64,000 nt of DNA from Streptomyces sp. HPF1205 (GCF_020400825.1 NZ_JAINVH010000025.1:1-64000); one strand, 5' to 3'; numbered from the stretch's first letter, positions 18,115-26,457 are shown. The notes: generated by a model not told the origin, from the sequence alone. Numbers and translations are program-made.

Positions 18115-19470
18115 CTACGCCGCTTTCCGGCGGGCGAGTTCCCCGGCCCGCTCGTACACCTCTCGCGCGTGGGAATTCTTGAGGTGCCGGCGGAGGCCGC
18201 GCCTCAATGTGGCGAAGTGCTCATCGGCTCGGGATGACGAGAGGTGCTCGTAGTCGTCGAGGAACGCCCCCCAGGTGGCGCAGGACGCTTCGAGGTGTCC
18301 GACTTGGAGCTGCCGTTGTGCGAGCAGGCCGTTGGCGTGGGCTCGTCCCTGCTTCTCGATCGGCGGGCGTGCGCGATTGGAGTCCTGCATGGCGGTAATG
18401 GATCCGGATACGTCACCGAGGGCGTACAGGACGCTGGAGACGTGGAAGAAGTAGGCCGCCTGGTCGTAACCGCCGATGGCGTCACGCCGGTTGTCGGCTT
18501 TTGCGAGGGCGGCTTCCGTTTCGGCGAGACGGGTGAAGGCTTGCCGCCTGTTTCCCACCAGCGCCGCGCCTTGCGCCTGTTGTCCGGCGAGGAACGCATG
18601 GAGGCGCGGACCGGCCTTGGGCGCCGCTTCAGCGGCTGAGTCGGCCAGTTCCAGCGCCTTCTTCCCGTGCTTGAGGTCGGCCGCCTGGAGTGCCATGCCG
18701 CGAAGCGTGCGGCAGTAGGTCTCGTGGTCCTCGCCTTCTCCGGCCAGGCGAAGGGCCTGCACGTAGTACTGCTGTCCAAGCCCGTGCGCCTTCTCGTACA
18801 TCGCCATCCAGCCTGTCAGGTACACCAGGTCGGAGGCGGCGGCGAGCATGTCCTTCCTGACCGCTTCGGACGCGTCGGCATGCAGGTACGGCGCGACGGT
18901 GTTCACCAGGAAGGCCGCCGCCATGGGCCGCGCGTGCCCCCCTCCCAATTCGTCGAGGATGTCCGCGATGCGCTCGGTCATCGTGCGGACCGTCGCGACC
19001 TCACCCGCGCCGATCCGTGTTGTGCGTCCGGTAGCGCGAGCCTCGGTCCGGCCGGCCAGGTCGAGGTACGCCGGGACCGGTAGGGCGGCGGCGTAGAGCG
19101 TCGTGGTGAGGAACTTGCGACGAGAGGGGTCCATGTCTTCTCTCCCGAGGGTGACAAGTCCCTCCACAGTGTCCACGGGCACCGACAGCGCGGCGAGAGG
19201 CGCTGTTTCGGCCATCGGGGCCGTCAAACCCGCTTCGGAGTGAGTGACGGGCCGGCCCAGGCGACGGGAGAAGGCTTCGAGGACGAGAGGCCGCCACTTG
19301 GCTTGCGGGCGCGTACCTCCGAGCCACTTGTTCACGTTGCTCTTGTCGCAGGTCCCCGGAACGCCCGCTTCGGCGGCCGCGCGGTTCACCGCGGAAGCCA
19401 ACTCGACCTGGGTCCATCTGGCCTCGCTCAGAAGATTCCTGAGCCCTTGGTTCGGCGCGCGCTCACCCAT
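18115..19470 (-). CDS. HTH regulator with TPR-like C-terminal domain
   Basis: 451 residues from ATG 19470 (GGAGAG upstream). The N-terminus (~8-85) is a lambda-repressor-like DNA-binding unit (LRNLLSEARWTQVELASAVNRAAAEAG, then SNVNKWLGGTRPQ). A linker containing DPSRRKFLTTTLYAAAL follows (the twin-Arg-like stretch common in these cytoplasmic actinomycete regulators), then a helical TPR-like array of ~300 residues. This layout belongs to streptomycete pathway-independent regulators usually encoded beside an RsbW-like ATP-binding protein; here that gene (19629) is divergent, with 158 bp between. It may autoregulate that interval. Confidence 0.85.
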   Translation of the reverse strand: MGERAPNQGLRNLLSEARWTQVELASAVNRAAAEAGVPGTCDKSNVNKWLGGTRPQAKWRPLVLEAFSRRLGRPVTHSEAGLTAPMAETAPLAALSVPVDTVEGLVTLGREDMDPSRRKFLTTTLYAAALPVPAYLDLAGRTEARATGRTTRIGAGEVATVRTMTERIADILDELGGGHARPMAAAFLVNTVAPYLHADASEAVRKDMLAAASDLVYLTGWMAMYEKAHGLGQQYYVQALRLAGEGEDHETYCRTLRGMALQAADLKHGKKALELADSAAEAAPKAGPRLHAFLAGQQAQGAALVGNRRQAFTRLAETEAALAKADNRRDAIGGYDQAAYFFHVSSVLYALGDVSGSITAMQDSNRARPPIEKQGRAHANGLLAQRQLQVGHLEASCATWGAFLDDYEHLSSSRADEHFATLRRGLRRHLKNSHAREVYERAGELARRKAA

Positions 19471-19628
19471 GCCGCACTCTCCGCGTGTGGACGTACTTTC
19501 CACGCTTTCCACTTCGCATGCCGCCTCAACGGTACCGCGCTGCGTACACAGACGGTTGCGTAGTGCGTACAAGCCGGGGTGAGCGAGTGGCCCACTTCCG
19601 GCGCGGAAGAACGCATGGAGGTGTGCCG

Positions 19629-20147
19629 ATGGCCGGGGGCCGACAGCCGTTGCACAGCCGGTTCGACCTGGCTCCGTCGCCGTCCGCCGTACGGTGGGGC
19701 CGGAAGCACGCCGCCGGGATACTCGCCGCGTGGGGCGTCGCGGGGGCGGTCGTGGACGACGGGCTCGTGGTCGTGTCCGAGTTGCTCAGCAACGCCGTGC
19801 AGCATTCCGTCGAGCCGTTGGACCCCGCTGAGGGCTGCCCCGATTCCGTGGTGTGCAGCCTGCTTCTGTGGCTGACGGAGAAGGGGCTCACCGTCTCGGT
19901 CTACGACGCGGACCGGCGCCCGCCCGTCCCGCGCAACGCGCCGACGGACGCCGAACGGGGCCGGGGCCTGCACCTGGTGGCGGCGCTCAGCGAGGCGTGG
20001 GGCTACACCCACCCCGCTCCCGCCTCGGGCAAGCTCGTCTGGGCGCGACTGGCCCTCCCGGCACACGCGGCCGGTGACGGATGGCGGAACTCGGGGGCCA
20101 CCGTCCTGCCGATCGCGGCCGGTGCGGGGGAGGTGAGGGGCGCGTGA
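19629..20147 (+). CDS. RsbW/SpoIIAB-like ATP-binding regulatory protein
   Basis: 172 residues, a single GHKL ATPase domain: the N-box ELLSNAVQHS, then DADRRPPVPRNAPTDAERGRGLHLVAALSEAWGY as G1/G2-like boxes (DxGxG degenerate). Streptomycetes have dozens of such anti-sigma-kinase-like proteins paired with HTH regulators. ATG 19629 is preceded by GGAGGTG. Its stop overlaps the next GTG start (GTGA), so the following frameshifted gene is translationally coupled. Confidence 0.85.
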   Translation: MAGGRQPLHSRFDLAPSPSAVRWGRKHAAGILAAWGVAGAVVDDGLVVVSELLSNAVQHSVEPLDPAEGCPDSVVCSLLLWLTEKGLTVSVYDADRRPPVPRNAPTDAERGRGLHLVAALSEAWGYTHPAPASGKLVWARLALPAHAAGDGWRNSGATVLPIAAGAGEVRGA

Positions 20148-20799
20148 ACGCCGACCGGCCCCCCTCCCGCGTGACCGGGGCGGCACTCCCTATGAACAGC
20201 TCATCCAGGGACAGCGCCGTGCCGAACACCGCCCCAACCGCCGGCCGTCCACCCATCTGCTCAGCCCCCGCGACCCTGCCCGACCCGCTCGCCCGCACCG
20301 CCCTGGCATGGGCGGGGGACCGCCGGACCACCCCTGCCGACATCCGCGATCTGCGCTGCACCATGGAGCACCACACCATCGGCGACCACTACGCCATGGT
20401 CCACGACGCCACCGCCACCACCGCCATCTGGACCCGATGGCCCCCCGACGGCACCCCGGAGATCCTGCTCGTCCTGCCCGACTGCCCCGCCACCGACCCC
20501 GTTCACGGCGGCTGCTGCGAGTACGAGGGCCACCCCGGCGGCCACACCTGGGAAGTCCACGACCCCTCGGACTCCCAGATAGCACCGGCGGGGCGGGTCT
20601 CCAGCCCGCGCCCTGCGACGTGTACAACGAGGGCCGCTACAAGCACCATGCCCCGTTCATCGAGCGCCGCCGCGACGGCCTGTGCCTGCGCACGGCGGAC
20701 TTCCTGAAGTCCATCGGCTTCGGCGTCGACGAGGAGCTGTGGGCGATCGACGGCACGGACTGCTCGCCGTGCGACAACAAGGTCCCCGACAGTCACTGA
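20144..20799 (+). pseudogene. Frameshifted gene of unknown function
   Basis: The reading frame from GTG 20144 gives plausible protein to about 20590 (LPDCPATDPVHGGCCEYEGHPGGHTWEVHDP), then turns to Arg/Ser/Thr/Ala/Cys-rich nonsense ending at 20707. From ~20590 the -1 frame gives plausible protein (CDVYNEGRYKHHAPF, then DFLKSIGFGVDEELWAIDG) ending at TGA 20797-20799. One missing base near 20580-20620 would join them into about 218 residues. Family not recognised. Either a true inactivating deletion, a sequencing error, or recoding. Confidence 0.6.
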
Positions 20800-20817
20800 A
20801 CGCTCCTACGCTGACCT

Positions 20818-20852
20818 GGCCCCTGTCCTCGGCTCACCGGAGGACAGGGGCC
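20818..20852 (+). terminator. Hairpin terminator
   Basis: Perfect 13-bp stem GGCCCCTGTCCTC / GAGGACAGGGGCC (20818-20830 / 20840-20852), 9-nt loop, followed by CAGCCCTTT. It lies between the frameshifted gene and the methyltransferase gene. Confidence 0.75.
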
Positions 20853-20876
20853 CAGCCCTTTCGAAGAGGAATCGCC

Positions 20877-21533
20877 TTGCCCGCACAACATGACATCGCC
20901 GCCGAGACGGAGCTGTGGGACACCTTCGCGGCTTCCGCCTTCAAGGACGACGCGGAACCGAGCTTCTGCTGGACCCAGTACGCCGGTCACGGACCCGGCC
21001 CGGAACTACTCGGCAGCCCACGCTCCGTCCTGGAGATCGGCTGCGGCACCGGCCGCGCCCTCGCCTACCTCGCTCAACGCGGCATCACAGCCCGTGGCGT
21101 CGACCTCTCTCCCGCCATGGTCGAGAAGGCCACCACGAAGTGGGCCGGCACCGGTACGGAGTTCGTGTGCTCCGAGGTCCTGGAGTACCTGAGCGAGCCC
21201 GAGGAAGCGTACGACGCCGTCTACTCGATCTTCGGGGCCGCCTGGTTCACCGACCCGAGCCGCCTCTTCCCGCTTGTCCGCCAGCGGCTCAACCCTGGTG
21301 GCGTCTTCGTCTTCTCGCAGCCTCCAGCTATCCCCGGCGCGTACGGGCCCCAGGGCATGTACAAGGGAGGTTTCGCCGGTAAAGCGATGTTCACCTACCG
21401 CTACAGCTACCGTCCGGCGGTGTGGGAGCGTCTGCTCACCCGGGCCGGATTCGCCACGACCGATGCGGAGGTCCTTGACGCGCCTCACCCTGGGCACATC
21501 GGGACGCTTCTCGTCCGAGCCGTCGCGGTGTGA
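20877..21533 (+). CDS. Class I SAM-dependent methyltransferase
   Basis: 218 residues. Motif I VLEIGCGTGRALAYLA (SAM glycine loop), motif II GVDLSPAMVEKA, motif post-I EEAYDAVYSIFGAAWF and LNPGGVFVFSQP (motif III). The substrate cannot be told; the fold group is Methyltransf_25/11. TTG at 20877 is taken as start because AGAGGA lies eight bases upstream and no in-frame ATG/GTG precedes motif I at a suitable distance. Confidence 0.87.
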   Translation: MPAQHDIAAETELWDTFAASAFKDDAEPSFCWTQYAGHGPGPELLGSPRSVLEIGCGTGRALAYLAQRGITARGVDLSPAMVEKATTKWAGTGTEFVCSEVLEYLSEPEEAYDAVYSIFGAAWFTDPSRLFPLVRQRLNPGGVFVFSQPPAIPGAYGPQGMYKGGFAGKAMFTYRYSYRPAVWERLLTRAGFATTDAEVLDAPHPGHIGTLLVRAVAV

Positions 21534-21677
21534 CCGGATCTCGCACGGCCCTCGACTCCGCTTCGTGGCGGTGATCCGCCAATGGCCCTGATCGGCACAC
21601 GACTGCGCCAGACGACGAGACGCCTCGGGCCGACAAATGACTTGATCTCCACGGCGGCGGCCTGAACACTCGCGTCC

Positions 21678-22220
21678 ATGGTCACAACCGCCCGTGATCT
21701 GGTGCTCGAGCGCTTCCGCTGGGTGGACGGCCACGCGGACGTCTGGGCGATCTTCCGAGACCCCGAGGCGCTGGCCGCAGTCGTCCGCGGCCTCGTCGAC
21801 CCCTTTCGTGACGAGCAGATCACCGCGATCTGCGGGATCGAGTCCCGGGGGTTCCTTCTTGGCGCCGCCGCAGCCGTTGAACTCGGTGTCGGGTTCGTCC
21901 CGGTGAGGAAGAGCGACGGCCTTTTCCCAGGCGACAAGGTCACACGCCGCACAGCCCCGGACTACCGAAGCCTTCGCCACACCCTGAGGCTCCAGCGGCC
22001 TTCCCTGGGGCCGCGCGACCGAGTGGTACTGGTCGACGACTGGATCGAGACCGGGAGCCAGGCCGGCACGGTCAGAGGGATGGTCGAAGAATGCGGGGCG
22101 AGCTGGTTCGGCTGCAGCGTCATCGTTGATCAACTCGCCGAGGAGTCCAGACGCGCACTTGGAACCGTCAGCGCCCTTCTCGCCGCACGGGAGCTGCCAG
22201 TCTGCGGACCTTCGGCATAG
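21678..22220 (+). CDS. Phosphoribosyltransferase, adenine-PRT-like
   Basis: 180 residues. The PRPP-binding signature DRVVLVDDWIETGSQA (acidic pair plus GS loop) and the upstream CGIESRGFLLGAAAAVELG loop match the Apt/PRT type I fold. The hood region differs from housekeeping Apt, so this is a paralogue. The substrate is a base or a related heterocycle. The context (methyltransferase upstream, WD40 protein convergent downstream) is not informative. Confidence 0.8.
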   Translation: MVTTARDLVLERFRWVDGHADVWAIFRDPEALAAVVRGLVDPFRDEQITAICGIESRGFLLGAAAAVELGVGFVPVRKSDGLFPGDKVTRRTAPDYRSLRHTLRLQRPSLGPRDRVVLVDDWIETGSQAGTVRGMVEECGASWFGCSVIVDQLAEESRRALGTVSALLAARELPVCGPSA

Positions 22221-22370
22221 TGAAGCAAGATCTTCGGCGACGCGCGCCTCTGCGCGGCCATCGCCGACCGGATCGCTTTCCGCCGCACGCTGATCCGGAC
22301 CGGTATGGGCTTTGCCGTTCCAGGCCCACCCGGGAGAGCGACGAATCGCAGGTCAGGAGCCTCTTGGGCG

Positions 22371-23315
22371 TCAGCCGCGGCCCAGCGTCCGTACGACGAT
22401 GTCCCCGTTGGACGCACCCGTGGCAAGGAGGACCGTACCGTCTGCGCGGGCGACGCAGGAGGCTGCCTGGCCCTTCCAGAACTCACCGGCGGGTTCGCCC
22501 GTGACCGCATGCCACTGACGCACGACCTCGTCCGCACCGGAGCTGAACAGCGTGGGCTTGCCGCCGACGTGGACCGCAGAGGCCAGGACCGTGTATTCGC
22601 CCATCGCGACGGGACGCCCGATCGGTTTCCCGCTTTCGGCGTCCCACCGGTACAAGAGGCCCTCGCTGTCGCCGGCCGCGATCAGTGTTCTTCCCCCCGC
22701 CAAGGGAAGCATCACGACCTCCATGACCCAGCCGGAAGCTTCAAGCGGCATACCCAGGGGCTGTCCTGTGACCGCGTCCCACCGGCGGACGCATCCGTCG
22801 TCGCCCCCCGACGCAATCATCGCCGTACCGTCCGGCAGCGTCTGTACCGCGACACATTTGACGCTGACTCCATGCCCGACAAGCGGCTTCCCCAGGGCGA
22901 CGCCGGTCCGCGCGTCCCACCGGTGGACTTCACCGCCGTTGCCCGCTCCTGCCAGTACCGCCCGGCCATCGGGCAGACAGGCCGAGGCAAGACCCCACAC
23001 CATCTCGTCACACGACGCGCATCCGGGCAGCGCCTGCCCGGTGAGCCCGTCCCACCTGTCAACACCGCCTTCGCCGGCAGCCGTCACCACCCACCGGCGG
23101 TCCCCCAGTTGCACCGCAGCGAGAGCAGGCCCGCCCGCCAGATCATCCGACGAACGCCACAGCAGTGCGCCAGTCCCCGTATCCCAGCGGCACACGCCGT
23201 CGGAGCGGTTGCCGACAGAAAACAGCAGCACCTGACCTCCAGGGTCCGCTGCCATGAGCACCGGCCCAACCGCGCCATGGTGGGCACCAGCAATCCGGAT
23301 CACGTCTCCACTCAT
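22371..23315 (-). CDS. WD40-repeat protein
   Basis: About 314 residues from ATG 23315 (AAGGGGGA upstream), with six to seven blades of a beta-propeller. Each has a GH/GD start and an xRWDAxTGxxLG end (CRWDTGTGALLW, HRWDARTGVALGKPL, RRWDAVTGQPLGMPL, YRWDAESGKPIGRPV, RQWHAVTGEPAG). There is no kinase or NACHT domain attached; stand-alone WD40 proteins scaffold protein complexes. No signal peptide. Its partner may be encoded nearby but cannot be named. Confidence 0.82.
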   Translation of the reverse strand: MSGDVIRIAGAHHGAVGPVLMAADPGGQVLLFSVGNRSDGVCRWDTGTGALLWRSSDDLAGGPALAAVQLGDRRWVVTAAGEGGVDRWDGLTGQALPGCASCDEMVWGLASACLPDGRAVLAGAGNGGEVHRWDARTGVALGKPLVGHGVSVKCVAVQTLPDGTAMIASGGDDGCVRRWDAVTGQPLGMPLEASGWVMEVVMLPLAGGRTLIAAGDSEGLLYRWDAESGKPIGRPVAMGEYTVLASAVHVGGKPTLFSSGADEVVRQWHAVTGEPAGEFWKGQAASCVARADGTVLLATGASNGDIVVRTLGRG

Positions 23316-23467
23316 CGCCGTCAAGTCCCCCTTGCCTTCCTGCGCACCCACCGGGCACAGGGCCGCGACACACTATCCCGCCGAAATCAAGCGCGGGCTG
23401 CGGGGCCGACGCCACCCACCCGCAGGGTCCGGATCAGGTCGGTGCCGAGTGACGGCGTCATGCGCTG

Positions 23468-23478
23468 ATATGTCATAT
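23468..23478. promoter_or_regulatory. ATATGTCATAT inverted repeat, possible ArsR-type operator
   Basis: An AT-rich perfect 5-1-5 inverted repeat in otherwise very GC-rich DNA, 143 bp before arsC. ArsR/SmtB regulators bind AT-rich imperfect palindromes of this kind. No arsR gene is present in the window. Confidence 0.4.
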
Positions 23479-23569
23479 TGGCCAGGGGCGCCGCCAGTGC
23501 CGCCCTGCCGCGTGCTTCCTTGCCGCGCGCAGCGCCCGGCCGTGGTGGCCGCGCCGCCGCTTCACCCCC

Positions 23570-23614
23570 GTACGCGGAGAACTCGTACGCGGAGAACTCG
23601 TACACAGAGAGCTG
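23570..23614. repeat. Three tandem 15-bp repeats before arsC
   Basis: Units GTACGCGGAGAACTC (23570-23584 and 23585-23599, identical) and a diverged GTACACAGAGAGCTG (23600-23614). The array ends six bases before ATG and supplies the GAGAG SD, so unit number could affect translation. Confidence 0.75.
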
Positions 23615-23620
23615 ACGACC

Positions 23621-24034
23621 ATGTCCGACAAGCCGTCCGTGCTGTTCGTCTGCGTGCACAACGCGGGGCGCTCCCAGATGGCCGCCGCCTGGATGACGCA
23701 TCTGGCCGGGGACCGGATCGAGGTCCGCTCGGCGGGTTCCGTTCCCGCGGACCGGGTCAACCCCGCGGCCGTCGAGGCCATGGCCGAGGTCGGGGTCGAC
23801 ATCTCCGCCGAGGTTCCCAAGGTGCTGACCGTGGACGCGGTCCGCGAGTCCGACGTGTGCGTCACCATGGGCTGCGGTGACACCTGCCCGGTCTTTCCCG
23901 GGAAGCGCTACCTGGACTGGAAGCTGGACGACCCCGCCGGGCAGGGTGTGGAGGCCGTCCGCCCGATCCGGGACGAGATCAAGAGGCTCGTCGAGGGGCT
24001 GATCGCCGAGATCGCCCCGGAGCCGGCGGTGTGA
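23621..24034 (+). CDS. arsC: Arsenate reductase, low-molecular-weight phosphatase type
   Basis: 137 residues of the thioredoxin-coupled ArsC/LMW-PTP fold. The P-loop FVCVHNAGRSQMAAA (Cys in CxxNxxRS) binds arsenate, and the redox-active second/third Cys lie in VTMGCGDTCPVFPGKRYLDW, followed by the conserved DDPAGQ. It reduces arsenate to arsenite in the cytoplasm. No arsenite efflux pump or arsR is adjacent, so export would depend on unlinked genes. ATG 23621, GAGAG upstream. Confidence 0.93.
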   Translation: MSDKPSVLFVCVHNAGRSQMAAAWMTHLAGDRIEVRSAGSVPADRVNPAAVEAMAEVGVDISAEVPKVLTVDAVRESDVCVTMGCGDTCPVFPGKRYLDWKLDDPAGQGVEAVRPIRDEIKRLVEGLIAEIAPEPAV

Positions 24035-24058
24035 ACGAGGGCCCCTCGCTCACACCGC

Positions 24059-24093
24059 GGCGGCCGGCCCGGGAAGACCCCGGGCCGGCCGCC
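24059..24093. terminator. Bidirectional hairpin terminator
   Basis: 15-bp perfect stem 24059-24073 / 24079-24093 with loop AAGAC, followed by TTGATGG, between the convergent arsC and cellulase genes. Confidence 0.8.
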
Positions 24094-24112
24094 TTGATGG
24101 TGGTGGTGCGGG

Positions 24113-25684
24113 TCAGCCGCAGGCCGTGCCGTTGAGGGTGAAGCCGGTCGGCTGGGCGTAGCTGCCCGAGTACGTGCCCTGGAAGCCGAAGGACTGGGAG
24201 CCGCCGGCCGGGATCTGGGCGTTGTACGAGAGGCTGGAGGCGGTGACCGCGCCCGAACTCGGGCTGATGGTCGCGTTCCAGGCGCTGGTGACCGTCTGGC
24301 CGGACGGCAGGGTGAAGCCCACCTGCCAGCCGTTGACCGCGGTCGAACCGGTGTTGGCCACCGTGACGTTGGCGGTGAAGCCGCCGGTCCAGCTCTGCGG
24401 GGTGAAGGTCACCTTGCAGGCGGCGCCGCCGGTGCCGCCGGTGGTGGTGCCGCCCGTGGTCGTCCCGCCCGTGGTCGTTCCGCCGGTCGTCGTTCCGCCG
24501 GTCGTCGTCCCGCCCGTCGTGGTCCCGCCCGTGGTGGTCCCGCCGGTCGTCGTACCCCCGGTGGTGGTGCCGCCCGTGGTGGTCCCCCCGGTCGTCGTAC
24601 CCCCGGTCGTCGTGCCGCCCGTGGTCCCGCCCGTCGGCGGGTCCGACGCTCCGGCGGAGGCCAGCTGGTAGGCCACGTCCGGCAGGAAGGTGCCCGCGGT
24701 GCCGGCGCAGCCGTCCGCCTCACCCGGAGGCTTCACCCAGAGGAAGGCGTCGATCGCCGGGTCGCCGGTGTTGGCCGTCGGGTACGCGCCGATCGCCCGG
24801 CCGGACGGGTCGCACCACGCCCCGCCGGAGGCGGGACCGTTGCCGTTGCGGCTGGTGTCCACCACGGCGTGCAGGTTGCCCGGGTTGCCCAGCGACGCCA
24901 GGATGTTCTTGGCGTAGTTGACCTCGTTCGACGTGGTGTTGAAGTTGGAGACGTTGGTGAAGAAGCCGTCGGCGTTGTTCATGATGCCGGCGCTGCGCAG
25001 CCGGTTGGCCTGCTCCGAGGCGCTGTTCCAGGCCGAGTGGCCGCCGTCCATGTAGACCTTGGCGTTGGGCGCGGCGGCGTGGATGGTGGCGCCCGCCCGG
25101 GAGAGCGAGGCGAACCGGTCGGACTGCTGCTGCGAGGACAGGCAGGTGGTCAGGGAGACGGAGTCGGGCTCCAGGATGACGACCGACTGCCCGCTGCCCA
25201 GCCCGGCGGCGAAGTTGCGAACCCAGGCGTCGTACGAGGACAGGTCCGGCGCGCCGCCTGCGGAGGCGCCGCCGCAGTCGCGGTTGGGGATCTCGTACAC
25301 GACCAGCACCGGCGCCTGTCCGGCGGAGGCCGCGGCCGAGGTGATCGTCCTGACGTCGTTGGTGATGGTGGAGGGGTTGTAGTTGGCGAACCAGATCCCT
25401 TGCGGCTGGGACGCGATCCGCCGCGCGATCATCGGCTCGCGGTAGTCGCCGGGATTGGCGGCGACCCAGCGGACGACCTGGGAGTTGGGGTCCTTGTAGA
25501 ACTGGGTGCCGCTGGGAAGGCTGCCCTGCGTCGCGGCGCCCGCGGTCGTCTCGGTGCTCAGCGCGATACCGGCGGCGGCGAGCCCTGCGGCCAGGCCGAG
25601 CGCCATGACCTTGCGCAGCCGCGGCCCGCGTGCGGGGACCGCGGCCGGCGCGTCGGGGCGTGGGGGGCGTATGGGGGGTGTCAC
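24113..25684 (-). CDS. Secreted GH6 cellulase with C-terminal CBM2
   Basis: 523 residues from GTG 25684 (GGAGG six bases upstream). Signal sequence with basic region and hydrophobic core (RLRKVMALGLAAGLAAAGIAL), then a GH6 catalytic domain: FANYNPSTIT, VVYEIPNRDCGG, SVVILEPDSVSLTTC (catalytic acid Asp in EPDS), YMDGGHSAWNS, DTSRNGNGP and FLWVKPPGEADG. A flexible (TTTGG)n linker of ~70 residues leads to a family 2 cellulose-binding module starting CKVTFTPQSWTGGF, with surface Trp and terminal disulphide (ending NGTACG). It hydrolyses beta-1,4-glucan from the chain interior or end; endo versus exo is not decidable here. Controlled by two CebR boxes upstream. Confidence 0.94.
   Translation of the reverse strand: MTPPIRPPRPDAPAAVPARGPRLRKVMALGLAAGLAAAGIALSTETTAGAATQGSLPSGTQFYKDPNSQVVRWVAANPGDYREPMIARRIASQPQGIWFANYNPSTITNDVRTITSAAASAGQAPVLVVYEIPNRDCGGASAGGAPDLSSYDAWVRNFAAGLGSGQSVVILEPDSVSLTTCLSSQQQSDRFASLSRAGATIHAAAPNAKVYMDGGHSAWNSASEQANRLRSAGIMNNADGFFTNVSNFNTTSNEVNYAKNILASLGNPGNLHAVVDTSRNGNGPASGGAWCDPSGRAIGAYPTANTGDPAIDAFLWVKPPGEADGCAGTAGTFLPDVAYQLASAGASDPPTGGTTGGTTTGGTTTGGTTTGGTTTGGTTTGGTTTGGTTTGGTTTGGTTTGGTTTGGTTTGGTTTGGTGGAACKVTFTPQSWTGGFTANVTVANTGSTAVNGWQVGFTLPSGQTVTSAWNATISPSSGAVTASSLSYNAQIPAGGSQSFGFQGTYSGSYAQPTGFTLNGTACG
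24432..24640. repeat. 15-bp tandem repeats encoding TTTGG linker
   Basis: About 13 near-identical 15-bp units (CCGCCCGTGGTCGTC and variants) inside the cellulase gene. Purely coding repeats of the inter-domain linker. Confidence 0.85.
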
Positions 25685-25749
25685 AGTCGTCCTCCGTGCT
25701 CTCGTGGGGGAGAGGACCCTCGGCGTGAGGGCCGGATGGCGGGCAGTTG

Positions 25750-25763
25750 TGGGAGCGCTCCCG
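25750..25763. promoter_or_regulatory. CebR operator (13/14 match)
   Basis: TGGGAGCGCTCCCG, one mismatch from the CebR consensus TGGGAGCGCTCCCA, 66 bp upstream of the cellulase start. CebR represses cellulose/cello-oligosaccharide genes and is released by cellobiose or cellotriose. Confidence 0.85.
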
Positions 25764-25834
25764 CGCACCGGGGTCGAGCCTAACCAGCGCGAAGGAAGTG
25801 CGAAATCCCTGTGCAGGATGCATTTTTGGCTGAG

Positions 25835-25848
25835 TGGGAGCGCTCCCA
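25835..25848. promoter_or_regulatory. CebR operator (perfect)
   Basis: TGGGAGCGCTCCCA, exact consensus palindrome, 85 bp from the first box centre to centre (about eight helical turns). Two spaced boxes would allow co-operative or looping repression. Confidence 0.9.
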
Positions 25849-25986
25849 TTCGTAGGCTGCCCGCTGTCGCCGGCCGCTCCCCGGAACCGGGTCGGGCGGT
25901 TCGGCCGTTATGTACCCCGGGAGTTACGGGTGCTCCTACGCTGGACAACCGGCAGGGGAAGTGACGTCCGGTCAGGGGGCGGGGTC

Positions 25987-26457
25987 GTGAGTGCCGAGAT
26001 CGTTCAATTGGTGGAGCAGGCGGGGCCGTACGTATCGGCGGCGATAGGCGCGTACGGAGCGGCGGTGCTCAGCCGGGCCGAGAACGCGGTTGTCAGCGCG
26101 GCTGACGCGGCCGCGGATGTGGCTGCCGATGCCGCGGCCGATGTGACGGCGCGTCTGGGGCGGCGGATCCTCCAGGCGGTGTGGCGGCGCCGGGACGAGG
26201 GGGGCCGTACCGCTTTGGCGTCGGCGGTGGGGGATGCCGTACAAGAGCCGGACGACGCGGACGCGGCGGGCGCGTTGCGGCAGCAGATCAAACGGGCGCT
26301 GCGGGAGGACCCGGAGCTGGCGCGCGAGGTGGCCGGGATGCTGCCCGCGACGGGCGGAGTGACGGTCAACGTGTCGGGGGAGCGGGCGATCGGCGCGCAG
26401 CACATCGGCGTCGCGGTGTCCGGCGACAACGCCACGGTCCACCCGCCGCGGCAGTGA
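25987..26457 (+). CDS. BELL-like alpha-helical effector candidate with C-terminal amyloid-signalling (BASS/RHIM-like) motif
   Basis: 156 residues. Residues ~1-120 are predicted helical and Ala-rich: an amphipathic opening MSAEIVQLVEQAGPYVSAAIGAYG, a coiled AADAAADVAADAAADV segment, then TARLGRRILQAVW and RQQIKRALREDPELAREVAGML. This order resembles the BELL domains described for bacterial cell-death effectors. Residues ~124-151 are a Gly/Val-rich beta-prone tail with GERAIGAQHIGVAVSGDNA (131-149). A matching motif opens the next protein (15 of 21 positions identical). The stop overlaps the next GTG (GTGA). By analogy with BASS pairs, the tail would be templated into amyloid by the neighbour and the helical part would act on the membrane. 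GTG 25987 has AGGGGGCGG upstream. Confidence 0.8.
   Translation: MSAEIVQLVEQAGPYVSAAIGAYGAAVLSRAENAVVSAADAAADVAADAAADVTARLGRRILQAVWRRRDEGGRTALASAVGDAVQEPDDADAAGALRQQIKRALREDPELAREVAGMLPATGGVTVNVSGERAIGAQHIGVAVSGDNATVHPPRQ

Larger units (their letters stand above)
23316..23620. other. Divergent promoter region of WD40 gene and arsC
   Basis: 305 bp. It holds an ATATG-T-CATAT inverted repeat (23468-23478) and three tandem 15-bp units at 23570-23614. No gene is supported. Confidence 0.55.
25685..25986. other. Divergent promoter region of cellulase and BELL-like gene
   Basis: 302 bp that contains the two CebR boxes on the cellulase side. The rightmost ~100 bp upstream of 25987 shows no further recognised operator. 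Confidence 0.5.

Noticed and set aside
24432..24640. Short regular repeats considered as CRISPR or VNTR
   Set aside because: They encode the Thr/Gly linker between the cellulase domains.
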